From Hofstenia miamia (Eukaryota > Xenacoelomorpha > Acoela > Hofsteniidae): a stretch of 64,000 bases of DNA. Shown in pieces: positions 21,320 through 33,935 of this stretch. Position 1 is the first letter of the stretch, and the number at the start of each line of letters is the position of its first letter. The notes beneath the pieces were generated by a model. It was not told where the DNA came from. It was given only the letters and a program-made list of their open reading frames with translations, and ran no database searches. The translations under genes and the position numbers were made by a program. The DNA lies in assembly GCA_900660155.1 (NCBI GenBank), contig CABFPE010000155.1, positions 1,151,050 to 1,215,049 of the forward strand, in the 5' to 3' direction.

Positions 21320-22549
21320 GTGGGTATATACACGTGTCATCAGCATACTGCACTATTCCACAATCATTGGTTAAACGAGAAAAATAAGTACCCTAAAAGT
21401 ACTCTGTCGAACACCTTTATAAGTTTTACCCCAGTTAGAAAATATACCATTTACCTTAATTTACTCTTTGAAAACGATCACTTACGTAACACCATACTAA
21501 ATTTTTACTATTAGAGTAGAAACCAATATGTTCTAACTTTCTAAGAAGAATATAATGATCAATGGAATCAAATTAGTAGCGTAAAGGAATGCATTAGAGA
21601 GGTAGTGAGCTTTGCGAAAGCCGAATTGAGTATTCGAAAGAATTGATTTGTTATAGAGGTGTTTATTTGGTCAAATATTAGTTTTTCGAAGATTTTTGCA
21701 AAAGACGAGATAATTGAAATAGGTCGGTAATTGCAACATGTTAGTGGGTTATCTCTTTTATATATTGAATAACATTAGCTAGTTTTAACATTGATGGAAA
21801 GGTTTTATGCAGTGATTGATGATATGACATAAAGGACTACTTTAATAGAACATGCTTGTATTTCAGAAGTTCCGCTTGATTTATTATTTTTAGTTTATTT
21901 ATTGCTTGAAAAACTTCGTATCGAGTCACAAATCGGAATGAAAAAGAAATTTGGGGGAGTTGATAGTTAGATTTTTCAAGTGTAAGTGACAATAGAGGTC
22001 CCAAGTATTTGCCTAGGTTAATGAATTGATCATTGAATGCATTAGCAATATCCTTGGTAGAGGTCGACGGTAAACCGAACCGAAACCGCTGTTTTCACGC
22101 AGACCGAAACCGAACCGACTCATTTTCACTAACACGGTTTCAAACGGTTTTTAATGACTGGTAATCAGTAGCTGTGTAATACTGCCAAAGCTCTCGATAC
22201 TGGCGAAAAAGTGGTTGGCAATTCAGGCAACAAATGTGTCATCAGAACGCATGGGATCGAACATGATCACCAAGAAGCGATGCAGTATTTCTGGTGTCAA
22301 TGTTTCTTGTCTCATTAAGACTAAGAAAAACTTGAAATTAATCTTGTAAAACCATAAGAAAATATAGCTTCGAAATTACATGTTTTCATTACAGATCAAA
22401 ACCAAAACCGCGGTTTTTGCCCCAAAACCGATCCGAACCAAACCGAAGTTAAAATTTAAAAACCGTCGACCTCTAATCCTTGGATTTAGTTAATATTCCT
22501 CCATTGCTATTTTCAATAAGATGCAGGTGTTGCACATTACTCTTGTTCC
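21320..22549 (-). mobile_element. Older LINE RT fragment, mirror copy
   Basis: Reverse complement of 15,690-16,919, with the same interruptions and the same nested hAT. Confidence 0.75.
22058..22475 (+). mobile_element. Nested hAT element, mirror copy
   Basis: Reverse complement of 15,764-16,181 with the same TIRs; the flanking duplication reads ATCCTTGG on this strand. Confidence 0.9.
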
Positions 22550-22853
22550 TGGTCAATATATTGTTGATGAAGTAACAGTATGTTTAGGGTAATTTATTCT
22601 ACTAAATACGGATTGCATATACTGATTTTGTTCAAAAGTATATTTGTTATCCCAAGATTCATTCTCTAGGTGAATTTTAGAATTTCTATTAGCGTTGGAT
22701 CCCTTTCTCAAATCTCTACCTAAATTTTTACATTTGTATGCTTTATGTTAGATGAAATAGCGCATTCGCTGTAAGAAATCTCAAAATTTTCTTAAGCATT
22801 TTAGCCTGATACCATGCTAGATGTGTGTGAGAGAGAAGGAGAGAGAGAGAGAA

Positions 22854-24132
22854 TAACGAATTTATTTAACATCAACCAATTACAGGGGTGTACAAAATTT
22901 GAAAGTACACAAATAAGATAGAATAAAATAAACTAAATGCATATAGTTAACAAAATAAGAGTGATTTTCTACAAACTACTTAAAACTTTTGTTGCCAGTC
23001 TGAGTAAATCAACCATGAGCAGTGTTAGTGTAAAGAGTGAAAGGATGAAATTTATGGGATCATCAGAAAAAATTTGTTCAAATTCTTCTTTCAGCATTAA
23101 AAACTATGAAACATATTTTCTTAAAAGAAATAAGACGCTTCGAACTGGAAATCAAGTTAATAACTGATATGTTTCTTTGCCATTGAATTCAAAAGTCGAA
23201 TTCTAAATTAAATCATATACACAATGTCGCATGTTCTTTAATGGACCTTTTTTTCATATTCCTTAGAAAAATCTTTGTTATAAAGAGTCTTTTGGGGGTC
23301 CGTGATTTAATTTATACTTTATAACTCTGTTAATGAATGAATTTCCGAATGCTTCTGTTTTGCATCGTATTGGAAGCAGATATTCATCAGATCGTGTAAC
23401 TGTTTTCTCTTTCACTTGCCTCTTAAAGATGGTAAATAGAGGATGTCTTTTATTATTGCATATTTTGGAGTAAAGTTTTATATCTTCGGTCTTTAATAAA
23501 TCTTCAATATTAATTATTTTTGAAGTAAATCCTTTATTAAATGATCTTCTTAAGTAGCCATTAATGTGTTTGATTGCATTCTTATCGCTTCCATAAACTG
23601 ACAAACCATAACGTATTTTAGATAATGCCAATGATTCAAAAACTTTATCTTGGTCCTTTCTAGAGTAATTGTTTAATTGAAGATCTTGAAAAATATAATT
23701 TAATCTTTTCAATGATTGTAGTAATTTTTTGACATGAATTGTGAATTTTAGTGATTTCTGAAAAATAACTCCAAGGAGATTAACATGATCAACTGTCTCA
23801 TAACTTAATTTATTGAAATTACATTTACAGATTGGGGTATGATTCAGGCAAAATCGAATATGTTTTGTTTTCTTAGTATTGATCTTCAAGTTATTAATTG
23901 AGGACCATAATTCAATATTTTCTATTTCTTCCTTTAAGCAATCATTCGTCTTTTCAGGGTTGTAAGTATAACAAGGTATTAGCTTAGTTGTGTCATCAGC
24001 ATATTTTAGGGTAGTGCACTCATTTTTAACTGAACGTAAGTCATCACAGTCAATGGTATAGAGACAGGTCCACCAACAGTCCCTTGCGAACATCCCAATT
24101 CAATGGATAACAAATAGACATTCCAAATCATC
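22854..24132 (-). mobile_element. LINE 3' half, mirror copy
   Basis: Reverse complement of 14,107-15,385. The open frame (23,278-24,093) is identical from DDLRSVKNECTTLKYADDTT onward. Just upstream, about 30 bases next to RT motif 4 differ strongly from the left arm (24,037-24,068 against 14,171-14,202). Confidence 0.8.
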
Positions 24133-25102
24133 CCAAATTAATCTTTGTTTTCGATTTGTACAGAAATTATACAGCCATTGTATTATGTATGGGTTGTGAA
24201 TGAACTTAGAAAATTTAGAAAATTTGAGAGAGAGAGAGATTTCAATATTTGGAAATGTTTTGAAATTCCAATTCCATATAGAAAATAGGGGAGTTCTGAG
24301 CCCAAGGGTGTTTCATGCTGAGATTTTTTTTCCATTAATATTTACATTTAAGTGCTTCATAAATCGCTACTTGAGACAAAATTATCATATCTGAAAACAC
24401 ATAGTAAAATCAAGGAAAAACGGGCGTAGGGTCAAATCATTACTGATCATAGTAATGTGTTTTGGCATTACAAATTCAGGTTCATAGAGACACAGGTTTT
24501 ATTCAGAAAGTAGTCCAGCAGTAAGTGTTATACTTAGAGTAGCAAAAGTATAAAAAATTTTATTGTGAAAAATTTGCAATTACGTTTTTGTTCTTCGCCA
24601 GTGATATGTAATTTAATTTCTTACTTTAAGTATTTTTCATTTCTACTAATTGTGATTCATTGTTCTTTCTATGTAGAATTTAGCAATGAAATGTCAGATT
24701 AAAAAGTTTGAGTGATCGAATTTGCTAGAATGATAGTTTTGTAATATTTTGAGACCCATAAAATATTCTAATTCATACAAGAACGATTTTCGTTTTAGGA
24801 TTCATATTGGCTAAGTGAGAGAAAATAAAAATTGCATCCTTTTTAGGGACTGGTACGAGTGAGTGCGTGTAAGGTAAAATACACTGCGGGCAGGTAGCAG
24901 TGGTAAATTATGCTACCTGCACATCCTTACCGTCTAATGCTTTATTGGCTAATATCAGATTAAAAGTGTTCAGAAAGAGATCTATTTTACCTTGATCGCA
25001 TTAGTATTAAAATTGTCTAAAGAATTACACACAATTCTAAAAAAAGAAGTTTAATTACAACTGTGGAAACACTGCCTAAACAACTCGCAATGCATTCCAT
25101 TT

Positions 25103-25366
25103 CTAGATATCATTGGAAATATCCCAATTTCGTGGGTTTTTGATTTCCTCAGTCAATCGAAGTTTACAATCATCAGAAACACTAGGATGCATTTTGCGCA
25201 GCTGGGAAGCAACAAACATTCCAAATTCATGAAATGAGTCATTTGCTCCATTATTCGAATTCTTTTGGGCCTGAGCTTCAATATTTTCTAATTCTGCCGA
25301 CGCTAATCTTGGGTTCTTCTTTGGTGGTGTTAAAACCTCATCATCAACATCATTATTGATCATATT
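25103..25366 (-). CDS. BESS exon, right-arm copy
   Basis: Same translation as 8,771-9,034, with the acceptor and downstream AATAAA preserved in mirror. Confidence 0.45.
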   Translation of the reverse strand, partial: NMINNDVDDEVLTPPKKNPRLASAELENIEAQAQKNSNNGANDSFHEFGMFVASQLRKMHPSVSDDCKLRLTEEIKNPRNWDISNDI

Positions 25367-25496
25367 CTAAATGCACTTTAATTATATACGCATGTAGCAA
25401 ATTACATCTTTTTTTGTTAAGGATTACAACACTACAATTTACAATTCGAAGTTTTTATTATCACAAAACTTGAATTTTCGAATTAATTTTAAATGT

Positions 25497-26087
25497 TTGT
25501 ATATGTATTTGAGGCAAAATCGGAACAAAATTGTGAGTTGTCTTTGAACACCCAATAGCGAATACCATCGCTTCCAGTGGAGATTACCTAATTTTTTGAT
25601 GTGAGTAATACATTTGGTGAAGATTCAAAGTATCAGGAGCTATTTATGTTTCGATAATTTGAATCTGCTGAAATGTTGGCAAAGTGCTTATTTATTTCCT
25701 CGACCTTGTATGTCATGTCTTCTTTTTCAGTCCAGACACAAAATTCATATAACCCCACCATTTCTTAGTAGAACAACAATAATGTTTCTTATTTTCAATA
25801 TTATTTAAGATTCCTTTGTGAATTTCTGCAGAAAGCTTATGAACAAGAGATTCTTGGTTTCTCCGCTTTGCAGTTGATCCTGTTTGCACGATTGTGTTCT
25901 CTAAATTACGTAAAATTGCGTTCAGGCTTTGACTTAGGTAACGAAATAGCCAGTATACCGAGTGATCATTTTTAACCATCAAAGGTACGGTTTAGACATC
26001 ATGATAGTAATTCTTATCATTGCAGAGATGATAATGAAGCTGATTTCCACCATGTGTATTTCCTCTAAAAACCATCAACGTAGAAAG
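25497..26087 (-). mobile_element. LINE ORF2 linker fragment, right-arm copy
   Basis: Mirror of 8,050-8,640; the linker frame is at 25,713-25,982. Confidence 0.65.
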
Positions 26088-26325
26088 TAGTGATGAATCC
26101 GGTCAGGTTAAAACCGATCCGGTTAAAGCCGGGTAATCTGCATGATCCGGTTAATCAGGGTAAAATCCGGTTAAGTAATTCTATCTTTGATTTTCAAAAT
26201 ATATTGATTACAATTACTGCGGCATTACAAAACAATAGAAATTGTGAGAAAGAGTGAAAAGGTTCGCATTTACTTAATTCTTGTCCCAATCTACATTTTG
26301 CGTTTAAAATTATGGAATTAAATTA
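26088..26325. mobile_element. Partial hAT-like MITE, right-arm copy
   Basis: Mirror of the right part of 7,601-8,049. It stops at a breakpoint where about 820 bases present in tandem copy 1 are missing. Confidence 0.65.
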
Positions 26326-26572
26326 AGGCATTATTGCTTTCATTGTACATCTTAATAAAAACATAATTGCCATCATTACATTTAGTGTTACTGTTAAAAG
26401 GAACTGCTTCTGAAGCAAGAAGCCATCAATTTTGTAATGAGATATTTTTCTTGCAATTGTGTTAATTTTGAAACCAATTAATTGGGAACAAACATAAAAT
26501 TACTCTCTAAAATTGATTTTTCATATTAAAATCCATTTTTGATCTGATTAAAACAACAGTAAATTTCATTAC

Positions 26573-26819
26573 CTTGAAGGCGATACTTTGACAGAAACAA
26601 TTTCGTTTTCTATTAAGTATTAGTGTTTTCTTTGTCCATTTTAGAATAATTAACCTTAGCTCCGAGCTGATGAATTAAATTTTGTAAATGAATTTGTTTC
26701 TTTTGAAATTCATTAGTCCTGAGAATTGGTGATACAGATATACAGTCTTCAAATTTAATGTGAAATGAAGAAGTTTTAGCTTTGAACAATTTTCGAGAAG
26801 AACCGTCTAAGATAAACAT
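26573..26819 (-). pseudogene. BESS gene exon 2, right-arm copy
   Basis: Mirror of exon 2 with extra differences: the frame (26,613-26,819) closes early after KENTNT, and the donor region is altered. Exon 3 is absent. This copy would not give the same product. Confidence 0.45.
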
Positions 26820-27583
26820 AGCCTAGCTTTAATCAAAACAAAAACAAAGAATATTGAAGTTTTAATAGTTATTACAAGTCAGGTTCTGGAGAGAAAAACA
26901 CTAATAAACTTAAGTAATTTTTGGCACTTACAGTTTATTCTGTAATATGGAGACCATCTGCCTGAAAAATTCTAAACTTGGAATTTTTAATTATTGTGGT
27001 GTGCTAGCTCAGAAACCAATAGCAATGTCAAAACAAAAAATTTATATACATAGTATAACTATTGTTGAGTCAGGTTCATCAGGATTAATCTGGTTAGGTC
27101 AAGGTTCAGATCAGGTTTGAGAAGTCATACTTCAGGTCTAGGCTAAACGACGATCGAAGTCAGGTTTGAATTTTTAATTATCCTAAACCTAATGAACAGC
27201 ATATGTAAAAAAATTTTTAACAAAAACGCAAACATATTAACTCTCTTTTGCATATCATTGACATGACAACAAAGCCATGAAATGACATTTTCTTTTAAGA
27301 AAAAGGATTTTTGCTTGACCTATTGCAGCTTAGTAAACAATTGCTAATAAGTAAATTTTTATATGCTTTAACAACTCTTAAATAGGCATATTTTTATGTA
27401 TATTTGTCATGAGGTCATGCAGGAGGGGGTTAATAACAAAAATAAACATTTATAACATAAGGTTATCAGAACAGATAAAGGAGAATTTACCAATAAATTA
27501 TATATATTCGTATTCTTTCAAATCGTCGTTGGTCACTACCATTCAGTATAAACTCATAAGTGTAAATTAATAAAATGAAATAA

Positions 27584-27871
27584 CTAACTTGCACATTTTT
27601 TGAATTGACGTGCAGCTCTACTTCGAAGAACATCATACCTTTTTTGAAAATTTGGAGACGATGGGCTTATCCTTATTGAAACATTGAGACGTTTTAAAGA
27701 AGCATTACAAGCTTTGACTACCATAGGAAAAGTTGAATTACGTAGGTCATTATTCAAAATACGAAATTCTCCAATGAATTGATTGGCCAATTGAGGATTC
27801 ATTCGCTTACTTTTCCCATTCAAAATGAACTCTAGGTTTATATCTCTTTGATCATTAGCACAATTTGACAT
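27584..27871 (-). pseudogene. BESS gene exon 1, right-arm copy
   Basis: Translation identical to the two left-arm copies from MSNCAND onward. Two additional bases upstream extend the open frame to 27,907 (MILYTVSQFLQH), which is probably not used. Confidence 0.45.
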
Positions 27872-28113
27872 GTGTTGTAAAAACTGTGACACAGTATACA
27901 AAATCACTAAAAACTCATTTTAAGTCAGACAAGTAAGTTTTTTTTAAATATATCATAATAAAATTTTTTTTACAATAATTTAGTTTACATCAAATATATT
28001 GATAATCAATAATGCATTGCACAAAGAGCAGCAAATCTTCGTTAATAACAATATCCGGGACCAGCGCGATTAATAACATATGAGAGCTGACCGATGACCA
28101 AGTAAAACCCCGC

Positions 28114-28117
<4 letters not shown>

Positions 28118-28146
<29 letters not shown>
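28118..28146. repeat. (TA)n microsatellite, right arm
   Basis: Mirror of the tract at 5,156-5,190, slightly different in length and borders. Confidence 0.85.
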
Positions 28147-28148
<2 letters not shown>

Positions 28149-28236
28149 ATTTTCACATAAAATGAAATTAAGCTGGAATTAGTCCAAATTAAAACTATAC
28201 AAAACGACCCATGATTGTTGAAATTTCTTTGTTAGA

Positions 28237-29792
28237 CAGCANNNNNNNNNNNNNNNNNNNNNNNNNNNNNNNNNNNNNNNNNNNNNNNNNNNNNNNNNNN
28301 NNNNNNNNNNNNNNNNNNNNNNNNNNNNNNNNNNNNNNNNNNNNNNNNNNNNNNNNNNNNNNNNNNNNNNNNNNNNNNNNNNNNNNNNNNNNNNNNNNNN
28401 NNNNNNNNNNNNNNNNNNNNNNNNNNNNNNNNNNNNNNNNNNNNNNNNNNNNNNNNNNNNNNNNNNNNNNNNNNNNNNNNNNNNNNNNNNNNNNNNNNNN
28501 NNNNNNNNNNNNNNNNNNNNNNNNNNNNNNNNNNNNNNNNNNNNNNNNNNNNNNNNNNNNNNNNNNNNNNNNNNNNNNNNNNNNNNNNNNNNNNNNNNNN
28601 NNNNNNNNNNNNNNNNNNNNNNNNNNNNNNNNNNNNNNNNNNNNNNNNNNNNNNNNNNNNNNNNNNNNNNNNNNNNNNNNNNNNNNNNNNNNNNNNNNNN
28701 NNNNNNNNNNNNNNNNNNNNNNNNNNNNNNNNNNNNNNNNNNNNNNNNNNNNNNNNNNNNNNNNNNNNNNNNNNNNNNNNNNNNNNNNNNNNNNNNNNNN
28801 NNNNNNNNNNNNNNNNNNNNNNNNNNNNNNNNNNNNNNNNNNNNNNNNNNNNNNNNNNNNNNNNNNNNNNNNNNNNNNNNNNNNNNNNNNNNNNNNNNNN
28901 NNNNNNNNNNNNNNNNNNNNNNNNNNNNNNNNNNNNNNNNNNNNNNNNNNNNNNNNTGCTTCAATATTGCACCCCCACCATGACAGACATCCCCCCATAC
29001 TTCATGGTCCCCCGAGTAAATTGAGGCAAGAATCTGAACTTCTGCACAGTGAGTCTTTTTATCAACATTCTTTTTGACGAGTATAGCCCAAATGTTGACT
29101 CATCTGAAAATATAAAATTAAACCAATGTTCAGACGAATTGTCTCTCATCAACACGGCCCCACCTCATCCGGAATCTTTACTTTGAGGTTAAGAATGGCT
29201 TTCTGTGTGCCACAAAAGTCCCAATTGGGTACTTCTTCTGGTTGTTTCGCACAGTTTTTGCCTTACAAGGTAACCACCAGGCCATTCACTGCGAAGTTCT
29301 TTTAAAGGCTTAATGGAATTTCGCTTTGAAAGGCACACAAGAGTTGACTGGGAAGTTTTGGAGGTCGCTCTACAAGTTGATCTATATTACATTGACTCAT
29401 CCCTTCCAAATATTTTGGGATAATCTACTCGTGGATGGCAATAGGTATGTAACCAGGCATCATATATGGCGAAGAAAGACTGTTGTTAGATATTTTCAAA
29501 ATAAATATACTGAAAAAAGTTAAGCCAATGAAATTTTTTTACAGATTCTCTGATTTGGTCTAAAGTGGCTGAATACATTTTTCCAAGAAAGAATTAGCTA
29601 ACCACAAGCATTGTAGGATTTCTCCTTGAGATTTAAGGTAAACAGTGATAATTATTTCTCAACATTGATGAATTTCTCTTTCTGCTACATCAAATCTAAT
29701 TAAAAATTACCCATGACATTCTTGGCGTCAATTTTTGGAAATATTCATGACACATCATGGGTGGCCGAATTCTTTTTTCCAGTACCTTACTG
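28237..29792 (-). mobile_element. Tc1-like IR/DR transposon, mirror copy with gap
   Basis: Mirror of 3,903-5,067. The transposase fragment is at 28,961-29,155. A gap of 715 Ns replaces what is only about 325 bases in the left arm, so the N count is an estimate and not a measured length. Confidence 0.8.
28242..28956. other. Assembly gap (715 N)
   Basis: Run of N; nothing can be read. Open frames spanning it are meaningless. Confidence 0.99.
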
Positions 29793-30179
29793 ATGTGAAT
29801 GAACAGTTTTCCATTTTTTGGATTATGCATATATTCAATCCCTTACTTGTTGACACATGACACATCAAATTTGCGCCCATTTGACCCATTGTTCATTGTC
29901 ATTGTTAACGCTGTAGAATAGAAGAAGGAAAGAGAACATCTATATTATTTTAGAGTTGCTTTGTACAATATAAAATACTGCTTAAAAATCTAAATAATTT
30001 CAAATAAAATGCAAATAAAAACAACAAAAACACATACAAAAATTAATATTGACAAAAAATTACAATTACTATCTTGGATTCTCGAGAATATAGATGTGGT
30101 TTATCGAATAATCAGAATTATAAAAGCTAAAACCTCTCCACTTGTATTTAAGCTTTTCCTTTATATATATATATAAACA

Positions 30180-31047
30180 CAGTGTGTCACAAAAATAATG
30201 CACTAATCAGCATTAAATGCAAATTTGCTTGTAAATTACTTGGTACAACAACTAAATCAACTATATTTGTTTTCGTTTCCGTCTTATAGACCGCATTTAA
30301 TTGCCTAGATGTTTCAGTATTGTTTGGTCATCAAAGGGCATCACTTGGTGTTATTTATTTGCTCTGACATTTAACAATTCTTCTGTATTCTAACTATAAA
30401 ACCAGTGGTTCATGCAAGGATTTTTTGCTTATGAAACCACAAGGAATTTCAATTCTAGGCATTGAATTTTTTGTTCAATTTTTAAATGATTACAACAAGA
30501 GAGACCAGCACAATAACTGATTAGTTGATACGACAGAATGCTTTGGAGAATGCCTTAAATCCCTACGCAAAATACAAACGCCATTGTAATTTGATGTTGT
30601 CTCAGTCAGTCATGAGATGATAAGGAAATCATCTAGCTGAAAATTTTGAGGATTCTGCAAGACCTACCCCTAAGAATGAACAAGTCCAAAAGGCCAATGA
30701 TTGGCGATTGCTCAAAAGTATGAAATGAACGTTGAGCAATTTAGTCAGTGATAGCATATGTTTAGAGCAGTCACAGGTCATAGAACCGCCCAAGGAACAT
30801 CATTCGAATTATGAAGCACCCAGCTCACCTAATGTTTTGGGGTTGTCTCAGCCGTTTGCTCTTGGGGACTAGAATTTATGAACAGTGATGTTTGAATGAC
30901 GGCATACCTATACAGTGCCGCTAAATATTGATTTTATGATGATGTTGTACATCACCTTGACAAAGTACTTAATCTCTACAAACTATTAATTGCATAAGGA
31001 ATAAATACTTTTTCTTGGTAATAGTGCATTACTTTTGGGACACACTG
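30180..31047 (+). mobile_element. Degenerate mariner/Tc1 element, mirror copy
   Basis: Mirror of 2,622-3,513, 24 bp shorter, with a handful of substitutions. Confidence 0.75.
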
Positions 31048-31052
31048 TATAT

Positions 31053-31377
31053 CAGACTTGTCAACGAACCGTAATTTCTAAGCTCTGCTCGGCTTGACTC
31101 GCTTAAATTTTGAGTAAATTCAGCTCAGCTTGCCAAATAAAATCTTTCAATGAGGCTCGCTTCAGTTCGATATTTTGCTCTCAGAATTTTTTCCATTGCT
31201 CTTCTTATTATTTAATAAACATTTCTAAAACAAGCTTATAAGTAAGGAATATTGAATGAAAAAATAAGAAAAATCTGGATAAACAAATTAACAAGCAGCA
31301 CTATAAATTTGGTTTGCTTAAAAACTGCTCGTTGTATATCCAATACTCTGCTCCAGCTCGGCTCGTTGACAAGTCTG
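31053..31377. mobile_element. hAT-like MITE, mirror copy
   Basis: Mirror of 2,292-2,616, with the same CAGACTTGTCAACGA ends. Confidence 0.65.
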
Positions 31378-32549
31378 TCATATATTGCTTTGATATCTCA
31401 CTTATTCAACCCTAATTAGGATGGGGAGGGCGCTAAATTTACTCCAAACTCGTACATATTTGATTATTTATTGAAGGCCTCCCTCACATCAATTTTAGCT
31501 TTACGGATATTCACAAAGTTTTCGGTTGATTTTTTCTACCAAAAATTTATGGACGATTTGTTGGTTGGAGGTCAAGTCACCTTCTGATGCGAATCCAATC
31601 TTATCCCCCATTGGCCTTATTTGGACTATTATGGCTTGTCAGTCGTTGTCTATATGTTCATAGGGTATATTTCATTGAAAATGATCAGAAGATCGTATTG
31701 GTGTCACTATTCACTTGGTGGCAAATTTATTTTTTCTAACATTGCTCATATATGTCCACATTAGCGTGTTATATTTTTAGTGTACACTGCGGTTAGAGAA
31801 TGCCATTTTGTGGTGAAAATATTTTCTAATGGTGAACCAGGTGTAGATTAATGAAATTCCCAAATTTTTTATCCTTAAGCTTCTTAGAAGTTTTTGAATG
31901 TTTCTCGTAAATTTTATAACTCAAGATTTACTAAATAATTCCAAAATCTAGAAGCACAACAAGATAGGGTAGTGTCTCTTATTGCATTTTTTTTCATAAA
32001 CCTTAACCTGGTACTGACGCATTGGGGCCTTCACTATATTTGCGCCTGACACATCCCAATGGGTTTCAGTGGTTTATCTACATATCAAGAAACAACTAAC
32101 TTTGATTGTTGACTTTATGGGGTTTAAATTTTACATTTACCTGAACAATAGGCATAAAGATAATTGAAGACATTTTTTTAAAATATGAATTTTCAAAAAA
32201 AATACCTTTATCTTTTCAAGTAGTTTAGGCACATATTAGAAATCGTTTTCACCAGTACAGTCTTTGGATTTAAGCAATTCATGAACTACTTTTACAATAT
32301 TCTTCAAATAAATAAAAAATATTGACAAAACTAAGAAACAACCAGTTAAAGAATGCTATGCCTTTTATTTTCCATTACTTATTGAACATTTGAACATTTT
32401 GTATATTTTGTTAAATTTATACTTTATGTTATGATGTAAAAATTTTGCAGTCAGATGTCTTAATGTTTTGTTTTCATAATTTACATTCACTTTAAGTTTC
32501 ATAAATTCTATTGCAAAAATATTAATTTAATTTAATCTACAAAGTACCC
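31378..32549. other. No gene recognised (mirror of 1,120-2,291)
   Basis: Mirror of the unassigned flank in the left arm. Confidence 0.5.
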
Positions 32550-33007
32550 CTAATTGATCAGTGACTGGCATGCTTGGATAGTACGTTGAATTTTGGTAAG
32601 TTCTTGCTGAAGTCTATTGTGCTGCTCCTCAATTTCTTCATCTGATTTAACATTTGCAATTAAGTCATTGAGATTTCTTAAAAAGGCGCTATAAAGTTCG
32701 CTTGGAAAGACTTTCAAATAGTAGTAGGTGATAAGCTGTGGAATGAGTTGAAGAAACACTAACGCTGATGAAATCAAGTAACTTCTGTAGTTCTTATAAA
32801 TTACTTTTCCTTCGAATAGCTTTTGCTTCAACTCGTCTTTCATTATGGGGACCATTTCAACATTGCCCTCTTCTAATAATGATGAGTCTCTTATTGATGG
32901 ATGCTTGTGGTTTGCATTATTAAAAATGTTAGGGACTTTGGCGTTGATTTTAAGATTGGTTTCTTTATGACTGGACTCAAACATGCTGTTATCGTTTTCT
33001 TCTTCAT
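32550..33007 (-). CDS. Last exon of unidentified membrane/coiled-coil protein, mirror copy
   Basis: Identical in translation to 662-1,119, with the same acceptor. Upstream exons, if this arm is the true locus, should lie on the minus strand to the right of 33,579; I could not recognise any there. Confidence 0.6.
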
Positions 33008-33579
33008 CTAAATATACACATTATTGTATGAAAAACACCAAATACATTTTAAATATGTCATGTTATAATTTTTAAAAATGTGGAAACCGTTCAATTACCC
33101 TAATAAATATTATATCACTTCCTCAATGGTAGCACTAAACATGCAAATGGTTACCCTATCCTAGAACGAAATGATTATAAACAAATATATGAGTCAAGGA
33201 ATCAAAACAGTTTTTACTTTGTTAGTATAATTTTAACTTCTTCCATTCCTCCATCCATTAGAAATAGAGTTAGAGCAAATTTTATACACACAACAAATAT
33301 ATAGAGCAAAAATCCATAACATCAGCGACGTACGCAGGATTTTCTAAAGGAGGCATCTCAGTCATGATTAAGAGCAGGGCGAAATATTGACTAAATTCCA
33401 TTCAGGACCTTAGTTCTTAACTTTTTAATATTTTGCTGAAATTTTTTTTGATTTTTGATTTAACCAATCGAAATCAGTTTTGAAAACCTGACGGGGTAAA
33501 TTCCACCATGTCCGTCCCCCCTTGTGTACACCACTTCATAGCATCCCTACTGTTTATTGAATTAGAGGAAATACATAAT

Positions 33580-33611
33580 CTAAGAGTATATATATATATA
33601 TATATATATAT
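33580..33611. repeat. (TA)n tract at right border of the inverted repeat
   Basis: CTAAGAG and a (TA)n run follow the last shared base (33,579). Unique sequence starts after it. Confidence 0.85.
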
Positions 33612-33761
33612 GTTATTGTATAAAGCACATGACTTGTCAAAAATTGATTATTTAAATACTTTTAAGATTAATTCGCAACTGTTGCGCAATTCTAGAAAGT
33701 GATTGAAAACTTACAATTTTTAAATGTTTAGGAAAACACTTTTTTGTAATTGTAGATTTAG

Positions 33762-33935
33762 GGGTTTGCTTACGTTGAATTTGCCGATCATTCCAGTGTT
33801 CTTGATGCTCTTGATTTTACGGGTGCCGATTATAGAGGTCTTGATTTAAAAGTGAATATTGCAAATACGCGTACAGAAAGACCAGCTGATCGTGGTAGAG
33901 GGCGTGGCAGATACGATAATATTAATATTCTTTGA
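33762..33935 (+). CDS. Terminal exon of an RRM protein (eIF4H-like)
   Basis: An acceptor (GTAGATTTAG) at 33,761 is followed by an in-frame GFAYVEFADHSSVLDALDFT, then YRGLDLKVNIAN, then an arginine/glycine tail (DRGRGRGRY) and a TGA stop at 33,933-33,935. GFAYVEF is an RNP1 box, and the rest is the second half of an RNA-recognition motif. The spacing of VEF...L.G..LKVNIA and the RG-rich tail resemble eIF4H or eIF4B, translation factors that stimulate the eIF4A helicase. Other RRM proteins (nucleolin-like, CIRBP-like) cannot be excluded. The first half of the domain must be in an upstream exon, which is not visible. The tail is short for eIF4H. Confidence 0.6.
   Translation, partial: GFAYVEFADHSSVLDALDFTGADYRGLDLKVNIANTRTERPADRGRGRGRYDNINIL

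Larger units (their letters stand above)
19120..33579 (-). repeat. Right arm of giant inverted repeat
   Basis: This is the reverse complement of the left arm with only one copy of the 4-5 kb block that the left arm has twice. It ends at 33,579, where the sequence leaves the repeat and enters a different (TA)n tract and unique DNA. It holds an N gap (28,242-28,956) in the mirrored Tc1 copy. Features in it are mirror copies, so counts of genes in this window should not be doubled without checking. Confidence 0.93.

Noticed and set aside
28179-29077. Long open frames of 260-290 codons on both strands
   Set aside because: They consist almost wholly of N; no sequence supports them.
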